Shown: piece after piece, positions 16,708 through 24,946 of the stretch
How positions within the stretch are numbered: the stretch's first letter is position 1
How the letters are laid out: each line of letters starts with the position of its first letter
Assembly: GCA_020025135.1 (NCBI GenBank)
Contig: JAHHSQ010000011.1
Coordinates: 1-39,966, forward strand
Length of the DNA: 39,966 bases
Direction: 5' to 3'
Source of the DNA: Pectinatus sp.
GTDB lineage: Bacteria > Bacillota > Negativicutes > Selenomonadales > Selenomonadaceae
Notes under the pieces: generated by a model
Databases searched by the model: none
What the model saw: only the letters and a program-made list of their open reading frames with translations
Told to the model about the DNA's origin: nothing
Translations under genes and position numbers: made by a program

Positions 16708-18279
16708 TTATAATACTATTGAGTGTGCTATTTTAGTATTTATCCAATCATTTAAATGCCATGGATAACATCCATATTCAAAGTTTTCATCTGTCATATA
16801 CAAAGCATCGGTATGCATATCTATTATCTGAATACCTGCATAATTTTGGGCAAAAAAGGCATAATACCCTTCCAAAATTTCGTTTATTGCCCTAATTTTA
16901 TTTATATCTGCATACTGTTTTTTACAATGAATGTTCCCATAACATTCGGATAAATAATTTTTTACTAAGACAACATTTTGCGGTTTAAATCGTTTCTTTA
17001 GCTGTTCTATAAATAGAAGGCACTTTTCTTGCCAAAGTTTCGCACACTCATCACTATTTCTAGCTATCAATCTATCAGGGACCAAATTAGTTTCTTGAAA
17101 AGCATCGCTATTGGTGTAATAGAATCTATCTATTTCCGCAATGTCATGTCTTTCTTCTATAAAGTCTATCACCAAATATGAAATTTTTTGTTTATCAATA
17201 AATCTAAAAAAAGTATTTTGCGCCTCTCTCTGTAACATTTTCATTCGATAAGCATTATGGTGTTGCATACATCTCAACTTTTCACTTTTAGAGGACATAA
17301 TGGCAATAATACTAGAAAACTGAAATCTATTATTGGGATTTTCCAAAAAAGATAATTTATTCACTATTCTAGTTAAATTATAGCTGCCAAATATTGCCAG
17401 ATTAATATGTTGATAAAATGAATTGAATTCACTTTCCAAAAAAGAAGAATATTGGCAAAATAATTTTTGAAAATCAGCAGAGTTTAATTTCACCATACCA
17501 GGTGTCAAATACTTAGCTAACCAGCGCATTGAATACCTATAAATCAGGTATTTATTATTATCATACCGCTTCTTTTTTCTCAAATAATCGATTAAGTACC
17601 TTATAGCCTTCGGTACTTCAATATAAGAACTGGCATCATAAGTAATACTTCCTGGTCTATTTTTTCTATAATAATACAAACTCTTTTGACAACTACCGAC
17701 ACTTCTACTCATGAACAAAAGCATAGCATATGTAGGAATATCTTCTCCAGTACATGTGGGCATAGTTATCCCATTATCTATCCACAATGACTTTTTACTA
17801 AAAATTTTCCACATCGTCGGAGACCCCAACAATAGACGTTGTTCAATATTAAAATCTAATCCCATCATAGAATTATTTTCACTATAACTGTTTATTCCAC
17901 TGCCAAAATAAACTTTTTGGAAATCACATTCAACCATATCAGCACCAGATTGCTTTAATTGCTTATACATACTTTCAATAAACGTATCCTCCACCCAATC
18001 ATCAGAGTCAATAAAAGCAATATATGCACCTTTTGCTATTTTTATGCCTAAATTTCTTGTTTTGCTTAGTCCCTCATTATTCTTATCTATGACAACAATT
18101 CGTCCATCTGCCTTCTGCCAATTCCAACATTTTTGTAGAGAACTATCAGTAGAACCATCATTTATCAAGATAATCTCAATATGTTTATATGATTGATTGA
18201 CAACTGACTCCAAACATTTATCAAGATATTTTTCTACATTGTATACTGGAATAATAATACTTACTAATTCATTATTCAT
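16708..18279 (-). CDS. GT2 glycosyltransferase fused to a DUF6270-like domain
   Basis: A 523-residue protein. The N-terminal 220 residues are a classic GT-A family 2 transferase: VSIIIPVYNVEKYLDKCLESV, INDGSTDSS, NEGLSKTRNLGI and the DxD-like FIDSDDWVE. The C-terminal 210 residues begin IFGSYNLTRIV and include YLVIDFIEERHDI and a final WHLNDWIN. This pattern recalls the DUF6270 proteins of capsule clusters, a family I believe is SGNH-like; that match is by eye. It overlaps the upstream GT9 gene by 8 nt. It probably adds a sugar and modifies it, but neither donor nor modification can be read from sequence. Confidence 0.85.
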   Translation of the reverse strand: MNNELVSIIIPVYNVEKYLDKCLESVVNQSYKHIEIILINDGSTDSSLQKCWNWQKADGRIVVIDKNNEGLSKTRNLGIKIAKGAYIAFIDSDDWVEDTFIESMYKQLKQSGADMVECDFQKVYFGSGINSYSENNSMMGLDFNIEQRLLLGSPTMWKIFSKKSLWIDNGITMPTCTGEDIPTYAMLLFMSRSVGSCQKSLYYYRKNRPGSITYDASSYIEVPKAIRYLIDYLRKKKRYDNNKYLIYRYSMRWLAKYLTPGMVKLNSADFQKLFCQYSSFLESEFNSFYQHINLAIFGSYNLTRIVNKLSFLENPNNRFQFSSIIAIMSSKSEKLRCMQHHNAYRMKMLQREAQNTFFRFIDKQKISYLVIDFIEERHDIAEIDRFYYTNSDAFQETNLVPDRLIARNSDECAKLWQEKCLLFIEQLKKRFKPQNVVLVKNYLSECYGNIHCKKQYADINKIRAINEILEGYYAFFAQNYAGIQIIDMHTDALYMTDENFEYGCYPWHLNDWINTKIAHSIVL

Positions 18280-19693
18280 TTTTTATATCGTTTTCCCAAT
18301 ATTTTTCTAAATATTTTTTTAATTTATCAACAACAATTTGCGGCGTTATTGAATACATACATGCAGGCTTCTTTAATCCTCTAGCACATCGGTACACATT
18401 ATCATAAAGGGCTAAACAACCTGTACAGTTGCTGGGAATAAAATTTATATTTTCTCTATAACCATAGTATTCAAATGGTGTTGGTCCAAACATAACTGCA
18501 CATTTGGTTTTTAATTGCGTGGCTAAGTGTACCAATCCCCCCTCTATATCTATATGCAAAATAGATTCTTTTAAAATAAATTTTACTAACTCTAAGTTTT
18601 CTCCTAAAAAATACCTATCTACATTTTTAACCTGTTTGCATTCTCCACTACCCACTTGAATTATCTGCAAGTACGGATATTCTAACTTTAATAAATTTAT
18701 CAGCTCACAAAAATATTCATATGGCCATTGTTTAGATATATTTTGTCCAGCACCATTTCCATAATTTATAGTTATATATTTACCTAAAGATAATTCTCTA
18801 AATAACGCTTCCCATTCTTTATGTAAAGGTATTTTTACATATTTATCCTCAATATTAACTAAACCAAAATAATTGTATGCAGTATAACAATTCAATCCTG
18901 CAAAAATCATTCTCCCAAAATGAACATACCTATTTGGTGCTGGAAACGTTGTCAATCTATATTCCAAACATTTCTGTATAGAATCTTTTATTATTTTTTT
19001 GCTTGATGGAGAAAATTTCAAAGATTTTTCGTTGAAAAAATCGATATTAAATATAGTTACTAAATCAAAAGCTATATCATATTTCATATAAAATGTTCTA
19101 TAAAGATTTGTGTCATCTATGATATTATTAACATTTTCCTCATCACTATAGATACTCTCAATGAACTTTGATACATTGGGGGCATAAATATCTATTTTCG
19201 CCGTAGGAAATAATTTTATCAATTCAGCAAAAAATCTTTTAACGATAATACAATCTCCAAAACCAGATCCCAAACGCATAGCAATGCTAATATTTTCCAT
19301 ATCTAAAAAAGAGAAATCGTTTTTTACATCAGTAACTGTATTTTGTAAATATATATCGCCTGCATTACTTCTAAGACCAGTAAACACAATTTTTTTACGG
19401 TCAATTTTTTCTTTTTTTAAATATTCTAATATATCATCAATGTACGTGCTCGATTGAAAAGCTAAAACTATATAATCGAACTCTAAATCTTTAATTTTTT
19501 CTTTTCCATACACTGGCACTATCAACGATTTTATATTTTTATAAGCACGGTCAATAAAACACTTAACACTACAATATTGCGTCAACTTTATTTGTTTTAA
19601 ATATTCCTGTCCTAGTTCCCCCGCACCATAAATAACGACCTCTGAATTTTTTTCTATCTTTTCAAAAGGAAATAAATAACGATAATCCATCAT
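18272..19693 (-). CDS. GT9 heptosyltransferase-like protein with N-terminal Rossmann-like module
   Basis: About 473 residues. It begins with the Rossmann-like module (EVVIYGAGELGQEYLKQI; FDYIVLAFQSS). From about residue 130 it follows family 9 (ADP-heptose:LPS heptosyltransferase-like): AMRLGSGFGDCIIVKRFFAEL at the start, and later INYGNGAGQNISKQWPYEYF, HIDIEGGLVHLATQLKTKCAVMFGP and a cysteine-containing NCTGCLALYDNVYRC loop. I prefer ATG at 19693, preceded by GAGAG; a GTG at 19717 would overlap the upstream gene and add eight residues. The domain is also used for sugars other than heptose, so LPS core synthesis should not be assumed. Confidence 0.83.
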   Translation of the reverse strand: MMDYRYLFPFEKIEKNSEVVIYGAGELGQEYLKQIKLTQYCSVKCFIDRAYKNIKSLIVPVYGKEKIKDLEFDYIVLAFQSSTYIDDILEYLKKEKIDRKKIVFTGLRSNAGDIYLQNTVTDVKNDFSFLDMENISIAMRLGSGFGDCIIVKRFFAELIKLFPTAKIDIYAPNVSKFIESIYSDEENVNNIIDDTNLYRTFYMKYDIAFDLVTIFNIDFFNEKSLKFSPSSKKIIKDSIQKCLEYRLTTFPAPNRYVHFGRMIFAGLNCYTAYNYFGLVNIEDKYVKIPLHKEWEALFRELSLGKYITINYGNGAGQNISKQWPYEYFCELINLLKLEYPYLQIIQVGSGECKQVKNVDRYFLGENLELVKFILKESILHIDIEGGLVHLATQLKTKCAVMFGPTPFEYYGYRENINFIPSNCTGCLALYDNVYRCARGLKKPACMYSITPQIVVDKLKKYLEKYWENDIKNE

Positions 19694-19704
19694 AGTTTTT
19701 TCTC

Positions 19705-20841
19705 TCACAAGGTCCACTCTTTAATGGATTTTTTAGAAATTTCCCATTTATTATCATATGTGCGATGTTTGACATCACAATAACGGCAAAATTTCATTGG
19801 CTCTATCAATTTTTTAAGAATAGTATCCCTATCATCATATTCATATATATCTACCCCATCTTCTGCCAATACTGTTAAATTTTTATCAAAATATCGGTTA
19901 AAAATATCTATATTAGTTACCAATGAACAAGGATATAACTTCCCTCTATATAAAGTTATACAGTTCATGGCATTATAGCAATTATAAAAACTTTCTCTAT
20001 AATCCTGTTTTCCCTGTAAATCAAACGGAAAATGCCACGATGTTCTTCCACTTTCCGACGAACCAAAAAATTTACATCTAACTCCATTTTGTTTAGCTTT
20101 TTCCATTATGAGGTCATATTTGACATTTATCGGGTATTTAGTAGGTGTCAGAATAATATTATTGTCTCGGCAAATATCCCAAAAATTCTGCTTCATATTT
20201 AACAATAATATTCCATTAGTAATTATAGCTATGTCAGCCTTCATAAATGTTTTTCGTATAAACTTTATATAATCTAATAATCGCGGATGCATTAAAGGCT
20301 CTCCCCCCGATATATATATCCGCCCAACACTATCAGAAAAGAGTTTTTTTATTCTTAATAAATCCTCTTTTACAATTTCCATATCTGAATCACAAAACTC
20401 TTCTTCAGCTACAAGTGGCGAAAAATTATTACAACATTGACAGCGCAAATTACACTTTTTAAGAATATTAATTTCAAAATTTAATATTTTAGGAATAACC
20501 ATTTTTTTTTCTAATTCTTTATTTTTTATCTTGTTCACTATATCAGATGGCAATTTTTTTACTATATCCTCATCAACAACACCTAGATTTAACAATTGAT
20601 TACGCATATCTTTGTAGTGATACAAGGAAGCAATAAAAAATACACCAGCCTCTTTTCTGTACATGGCAACGGTCTCTTGAACAGAGTACACATTTTCTTC
20701 ATGCTCCCTTTTCAACGAGGAGTTATCACAATATATAACCCTTTTTCCACGATAATGGGTTTTTAAATAACTATATAGAGCACGCCCCAAGTCGGCATAG
20801 CCAAAAATAATTAATATTCTTTTTTTATCTAAATTCCACAT
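19705..20841 (-). CDS. Radical SAM enzyme with N-terminal Rossmann-like module
   Basis: About 378 residues. Residues 1-100 form a Rossmann-like module (RILIIFGYADLGRALYSYL). The radical SAM core follows with the CxxxCxxC cluster motif CNLRCQCC (4Fe-4S), the GGEP motif IYISGGEPLMHPR and a later cysteine set, YNCYNAMNC, YPC and FCRYC, which looks SPASM/twitch-like and could bind an auxiliary cluster. I start it at the ATG at 20841, where GGAG lies 6 nt upstream, rather than at 20865. Radical SAM proteins in glycan clusters can act as methyltransferases, dehydratases or epimerases; the reaction here cannot be named. Confidence 0.83.
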   Translation of the reverse strand: MWNLDKKRILIIFGYADLGRALYSYLKTHYRGKRVIYCDNSSLKREHEENVYSVQETVAMYRKEAGVFFIASLYHYKDMRNQLLNLGVVDEDIVKKLPSDIVNKIKNKELEKKMVIPKILNFEINILKKCNLRCQCCNNFSPLVAEEEFCDSDMEIVKEDLLRIKKLFSDSVGRIYISGGEPLMHPRLLDYIKFIRKTFMKADIAIITNGILLLNMKQNFWDICRDNNIILTPTKYPINVKYDLIMEKAKQNGVRCKFFGSSESGRTSWHFPFDLQGKQDYRESFYNCYNAMNCITLYRGKLYPCSLVTNIDIFNRYFDKNLTVLAEDGVDIYEYDDRDTILKKLIEPMKFCRYCDVKHRTYDNKWEISKKSIKEWTL

Positions 20842-20900
20842 ATTATTCTCCAATATAAAAATCATCTATTATGGCAATTTTCCACACTACTACAATATTA

Positions 20901-21965
20901 TCAGAGCATTGGCACAGCATAACATTCCAAATGAGAACCTGCCCTCAAGTAAAATTTATATCTCGGTTCAATAGTCTTTATCAACTGAGGGACAGCAAAA
21001 ATGTCCTCCATTTTATGATAAACACATATAGCCAAATACGGTTTATATTTTTGTAAGGTCTCTTTAAAACCACTTATAGCTGCACACTCTTCCCCCTCAA
21101 TATCCAATTTAATACATAACGTGCCATTAATTTTCTTACCTACCAAAAAATTATCTAAAGCTACCAGAGATATTGTCGTATCACCATTTTCAGTGACGCA
21201 ACTCTTAATTTCCTTACTTATAAAGGACAAATTTTTGCTCTCATTACTCAATCCGCAATTATAACACTCTAACAAATTTTCTTTAGAAAGTTTTTTACTA
21301 TAGTTTAATAATTTATGAAAATTAATTTTATCTGGTTCAAAAGCAAAAATTTTAGCTACACGTTCCTTATAATCCCTTATAAAAAGTGCTGCACTATCAC
21401 CAGTAAAAGCCCCCCCATCTATAAATACAACATTACCTTGGGGAGCCAGATGTTTATCATAAAAATAATTATTGTAATATTCAAAATCTAAATATTCATC
21501 TATTGACAATAAATTAGGAGTATCGGCAATTTTTCTCTCATAAATGATTTGGTTTAAGGCTTTATACGTATAGCTGTCTTTTGTTTCATAAATATCAAAT
21601 AGTTTTTTTTCATTGTTTTTTATCCAATTACAACTTTTTTTAAAAATCAATTCATTAAACGAGCCTACACTATCATATACATAATCAAATAACCATTCTC
21701 CCATAGTGGGCCATACCAATACTCTATTTGGAAATCCCTTTTCTTTAAAAAGCTTTAAAACTTCTCTATAATGCCAAGTTTGAACCAATATGTCTGCATC
21801 TGGATTATTGTATATTGTATCTGGTGAATATATTTTTTTATCGGCATCCCACAATTTTTTATCTCTGTCACACATATATATGACATTTATACCCATTTTT
21901 TTTAGTAGGTTAATCCTTCTGTTATTATTTATGGAACTACCATATAAAATCATATCGTTTTTCAT
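20901..21965 (-). CDS. FkbM-family methyltransferase with N-terminal Rossmann-like module
   Basis: A 354-residue protein. Residues 1-100 are the recurrent Rossmann-like module (DMILYGSSINNNRRINLL; ADILVQTWHYREVL). The FkbM methyltransferase domain spans about 165-340: VVFIDGGAFTGDSAALFI (SAM site), IFAFEPDKINF, ISLVALDNFL and LCIKLDIEGEECAAISG. FkbM enzymes O-methylate sugars or polyketides using SAM. The ATG has a good TAGGAGATAA ribosome binding site and lies 9 nt after the LicD stop. It lies in the most AT-rich part of the operon. Confidence 0.87.
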   Translation of the reverse strand: MKNDMILYGSSINNNRRINLLKKMGINVIYMCDRDKKLWDADKKIYSPDTIYNNPDADILVQTWHYREVLKLFKEKGFPNRVLVWPTMGEWLFDYVYDSVGSFNELIFKKSCNWIKNNEKKLFDIYETKDSYTYKALNQIIYERKIADTPNLLSIDEYLDFEYYNNYFYDKHLAPQGNVVFIDGGAFTGDSAALFIRDYKERVAKIFAFEPDKINFHKLLNYSKKLSKENLLECYNCGLSNESKNLSFISKEIKSCVTENGDTTISLVALDNFLVGKKINGTLCIKLDIEGEECAAISGFKETLQKYKPYLAICVYHKMEDIFAVPQLIKTIEPRYKFYLRAGSHLECYAVPML

Positions 21966-21974
21966 ATTTATCTC

Positions 21975-22799
21975 CTATTTGCTACTACCAAGAACCTTAA
22001 TATCAACTACGGGATGGATTTTTCTTGCATTATATGGTGGCAACTTTTCATAATCACCAAACTTAAAACTCAAATAGGCATCATAATCAGCTATCCCACT
22101 AAAATAAAATTTTTCAAACAAAATTTTTTCACTATTTTCATACCATACACGATAATAACCATAGACGTTGTTAGGAGTTGGATACAATAAAATACGCACT
22201 AAATCACTCTTATATCTATTAGACGCCCTAATGAATTTATTATAATGTGTTAGAACCTTTTTCTCTGAAAATACAGCATTCAAAACTTTGTATATAATTC
22301 GTTTATACCATTTTTTATCAGCATACTGTCCTACTTTTGACCACAATATTTTCCTAATGCAAAAACAATGAAAGTTATGCAAACATCTCTTCCCATAATT
22401 ATCTGGTACATTATCTAAGGGAAATATATCTATAAATATGCCCTGTTCATATGGCATATGCTCCTGATACTCACGCAAAAACAATGTATTTTTGCGCCGT
22501 AATTTTCCATATCCCCAACGATACCCCTTGGTAAAGCGATGTTCTTGAAAATAAAATCTCGTAGTATCCAACTCAGTCTGACAAGCTTGACAAAATTTTT
22601 CATATTCTGGTCGTAACATGGCTACATCGGCATCATCATCCCAAGGAATAAATCCTTTATGCCGAACTGCTCCTAATAGTGTTCCAGCAATAATGTTATA
22701 CTGGATATCACATTTTTTGCAAATTCTATCTACTTCCAATAACATTTCCAATTCTATCAATTGCAATTTTCGCAATGTCACACTATCCAGTTCTATCAA
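21975..22799 (-). CDS. LicD-family phosphotransferase
   Basis: A 274-residue LicD/FKRP-type nucleotidyltransferase-fold protein. The signature is intact: YNIIAGTLLGAVRHKGF (about 35-51) followed by IPWDDDADVAMLRPEYEKF and GIFIDIFPLDNVPDN. The acidic DDDAD cluster binds metal. The family transfers phosphocholine, ribitol phosphate or glycerol phosphate from CDP donors to glycans. It is the second LicD domain in the operon, the other being inside the four-part protein at 8590. It overlaps the GDPD gene by ATGA. CDP donors could come from either operon cytidylyltransferase. Confidence 0.87.
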   Translation of the reverse strand: MIELDSVTLRKLQLIELEMLLEVDRICKKCDIQYNIIAGTLLGAVRHKGFIPWDDDADVAMLRPEYEKFCQACQTELDTTRFYFQEHRFTKGYRWGYGKLRRKNTLFLREYQEHMPYEQGIFIDIFPLDNVPDNYGKRCLHNFHCFCIRKILWSKVGQYADKKWYKRIIYKVLNAVFSEKKVLTHYNKFIRASNRYKSDLVRILLYPTPNNVYGYYRVWYENSEKILFEKFYFSGIADYDAYLSFKFGDYEKLPPYNARKIHPVVDIKVLGSSK

Positions 22800-23554
22800 T
22801 CTACTGTCTCCTTCATTGAGGATAGTACTTCTCGAGCATTATCCGGACAATCCGTAATGATGGCCTCTACTCGCATTTTAGCAATTTCTCTTAGTTTCTC
22901 TTTATTGTCGACCACCCAAGTATGAATTGCCAAATTGCGCTTTTTACACTCAGCAATGAAATTGCCATAATAAAGGGAATACCAAACCGGATGTACTGCT
23001 TCTGCTCGCAAATTTTGTGCATACTGAGGGAAATCGACAATCTCTTCAGCTGCCAAAACGCCAATCCGTGCTACTGGATTAATTTTCTTGATATCCAAGA
23101 GAGAATAATGATTGAAAGAAGAATATATTACCCGTTCTTCCAAACCATATCGTGCAACTATTTCCAAGACTTTTTTTTCTAAATCAGAATAAAAAATAAC
23201 GCTATTTTTTAATTCAATATTTATTTCTAATTCATTACTGCGCATAAACTGTAAAAATTCAGCCAATGTCGGTATTTCCACGAAACCGTATTCGAGATGA
23301 TTGGCGTGAAAATCCAATTTTTTCAATTCTGATAGAGAATAATTTTTGAGCCATCCCTGTCCATTACTCGTCCGTTCTAGCCTTTCATCGTGACAGATAA
23401 CTACTTCCCCATCTCTCGTCAGTTGTACATCTAATTCAATCCCGTCAGCTTGCATTTCTACTGCTTTTTCAAAAGCCGGCATTGTATTTTCAGGAGCATA
23501 TTGCCTATCCCAACCTGAAGCACCCCGATGTGCCCAAATCTTTACATCAATCAC
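22796..23554 (-). CDS. ugpQ: Glycerophosphodiester phosphodiesterase (GDPD)
   Basis: A 252-residue TIM-barrel GDPD-family enzyme of UgpQ type, hydrolysing glycerophosphodiesters to sn-glycerol 3-phosphate and an alcohol. Catalytic and metal residues are visible in AHRGASG (about 8-14), APENTMPAFEKA, DGIELDVQLTRDG and VICHDERLERTSNG, with IELK and the C-terminal THTWV/ITDCPD strands further on. There is no signal peptide, so it should be cytosolic. Placed between a LicD gene and a CDP-glycerol-type transferase gene, it could supply glycerol 3-phosphate or trim polymer. It overlaps both neighbours. The symbol is by family resemblance. Confidence 0.87.
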   Translation of the reverse strand: MIDVKIWAHRGASGWDRQYAPENTMPAFEKAVEMQADGIELDVQLTRDGEVVICHDERLERTSNGQGWLKNYSLSELKKLDFHANHLEYGFVEIPTLAEFLQFMRSNELEINIELKNSVIFYSDLEKKVLEIVARYGLEERVIYSSFNHYSLLDIKKINPVARIGVLAAEEIVDFPQYAQNLRAEAVHPVWYSLYYGNFIAECKKRNLAIHTWVVDNKEKLREIAKMRVEAIITDCPDNAREVLSSMKETVD

Positions 23555-24893
23555 TTACATTCTCCCTCTGATTTAAAAATTCTTCCATGATAGCTGCTAT
23601 TGCGATACTCTCTTTGCTGGTAAGTTTAAATTTATCGTGTCCATATCCATTGATGGCCGAAACAAAATCCCGCAATTCATAGCGCAAACCATCACCGAGA
23701 AAATTCGTATATACCTTTTCATTCTTGGTAAAATCCTCATAACAAATTTCAAATTCCTTGGTCTTCCACCAAGGAGCTGGCACCATAATATATCCTTTCG
23801 TCCCCGAAATAAGTAAATGTCCATCTGATTTTACCTTTAAACCAGTTTTAGAAGTGGCAAATTTATCTTTATAATGAAAATAAATCTTGGCATAAGTATC
23901 TAGTCCATTATCATCACGTATGACATCAAAAGATAATTTTTGGTAATTCGGACCAAATAATTTAATGATTGGCAAGACAGTATAACTGCCAAATTCAGTG
24001 ACACTACCACCATATTTTAAATCGGTCAATTCGCGCAATCTAGAATCTGTCAAGCGGGTAAAACAAGCTTCAATATCCTTGATTTCACCAATAACTCCGC
24101 TCTGGGCGACACTTAAAAGGCGAATAAATCCGGGAATATACGCCGTTTTAATGGCTTCCATCAAGATACAGTTATGCTCTTTAGCCAAGGAAAACAACTC
24201 TTCGGCTAATTGTTTCTTCATCGCCATCGGTTTTTCGCAAAGCACATGTAGCCCTCTTTCCAAAGCCATTTTAGCATATTCATAGTGCGTACCATGCGGC
24301 GAAGAAATATTGACGGCATTTACTTTACTATAAAATTCCTCCAAATCATCCGTGTAAAAAGCCAATTGATTTTCTTCGGCAAATCTTTTGGCACTTGCTA
24401 AATGGGGATTGTAAACGCCTTCTATATTTAATCCACTGACAAATTTAGATTCCATCACAAAACGCTTAGCAATACGTCCACTTCCCATGATGCCGAGGCG
24501 AATCAACTCGTACTTTTTAGAGCGCTTCATCGTACTGGAAATTCCCTTGGTCCGCTCTAGATATACAACCTGACAATATTCTTTTAAATAGTCAAACTTA
24601 CCGCGCCAATCAGAACCTACCGTGAAAATATCTATGTCATATTTTTGGATATCCTCTACTTTTTGACCGAGATGGTCTTCTATAATTATCTCGTCAGCAA
24701 AACCAGTATTTTTGACATGCTCAATGCGTTCCATCAAAGGGTCAATGATGTTGAGTTTACCTCGACTTTCATCATAGTGTTCAGTAGTCACCCCTACAAT
24801 GAGGTAATCTCCTAAGGCCTTAGCCCGTTCTAAAAGGCGATAGTGGCCCTTATGAAACAAATCAAAAGAGCCATATGTAATTACTTTTTTCAT
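23547..24893 (-). CDS. Fusion of TagD-like cytidylyltransferase and Gfo/Idh/MocA oxidoreductase
   Basis: A 448-residue bifunctional protein. Residues 1-130 are a close TagD match: ITYGSFDLFHKGHYRLLERAK, FTVGSDWRGKFDYLKEYC and YLERTKGISST. These are the CTP-binding and catalytic motifs of glycerol-3-phosphate cytidylyltransferase. Residues 133-440 are a Gfo/Idh/MocA dehydrogenase: LGIMGSGRIAKRFV (NAD site), NISSPHGTHYEYAKMAL and HVLCEKPMAMKK with the conserved Lys. The fusion suggests one product flow, for example oxidising or reducing an alditol before or after CDP activation. Its ATG lacks an adjacent ribosome binding site; AGGAGG lies 45 nt upstream across a hairpin. Confidence 0.88.
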   Translation of the reverse strand: MKKVITYGSFDLFHKGHYRLLERAKALGDYLIVGVTTEHYDESRGKLNIIDPLMERIEHVKNTGFADEIIIEDHLGQKVEDIQKYDIDIFTVGSDWRGKFDYLKEYCQVVYLERTKGISSTMKRSKKYELIRLGIMGSGRIAKRFVMESKFVSGLNIEGVYNPHLASAKRFAEENQLAFYTDDLEEFYSKVNAVNISSPHGTHYEYAKMALERGLHVLCEKPMAMKKQLAEELFSLAKEHNCILMEAIKTAYIPGFIRLLSVAQSGVIGEIKDIEACFTRLTDSRLRELTDLKYGGSVTEFGSYTVLPIIKLFGPNYQKLSFDVIRDDNGLDTYAKIYFHYKDKFATSKTGLKVKSDGHLLISGTKGYIMVPAPWWKTKEFEICYEDFTKNEKVYTNFLGDGLRYELRDFVSAINGYGHDKFKLTSKESIAIAAIMEEFLNQRENVSD

Positions 24894-24944
24894 CGTCAGC
24901 TGCCAGAAAGCATGATATCGTACTTTTCTGCCAGCACACCTCCT
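24894..24944 (-). promoter_or_regulatory. Split ribosome binding site bridged by a hairpin
   Basis: On the minus strand AGGAGG (24944-24939) is followed by TGT. A stem-loop comes next, with arms GCTGGCAGAAA and TTTCTGGCAGC (one G-G mismatch), then TGACG and the ATG at 24893. Folding the hairpin reduces the effective spacing from 45 nt to 8 nt. A 13-codon ORF from GTG 24937 to TGA 24896 fits in the same stretch but starts too close to the AGGAGG. Confidence 0.5.
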
Positions 24945-24946
24945 AA

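Noticed and set aside
24896..24937. 13-codon ORF between the metallophosphoesterase and the fusion gene
   Set aside because: Its GTG is only one nucleotide from the AGGAGG, too close for initiation. The bridging-hairpin reading explains the sequence better.
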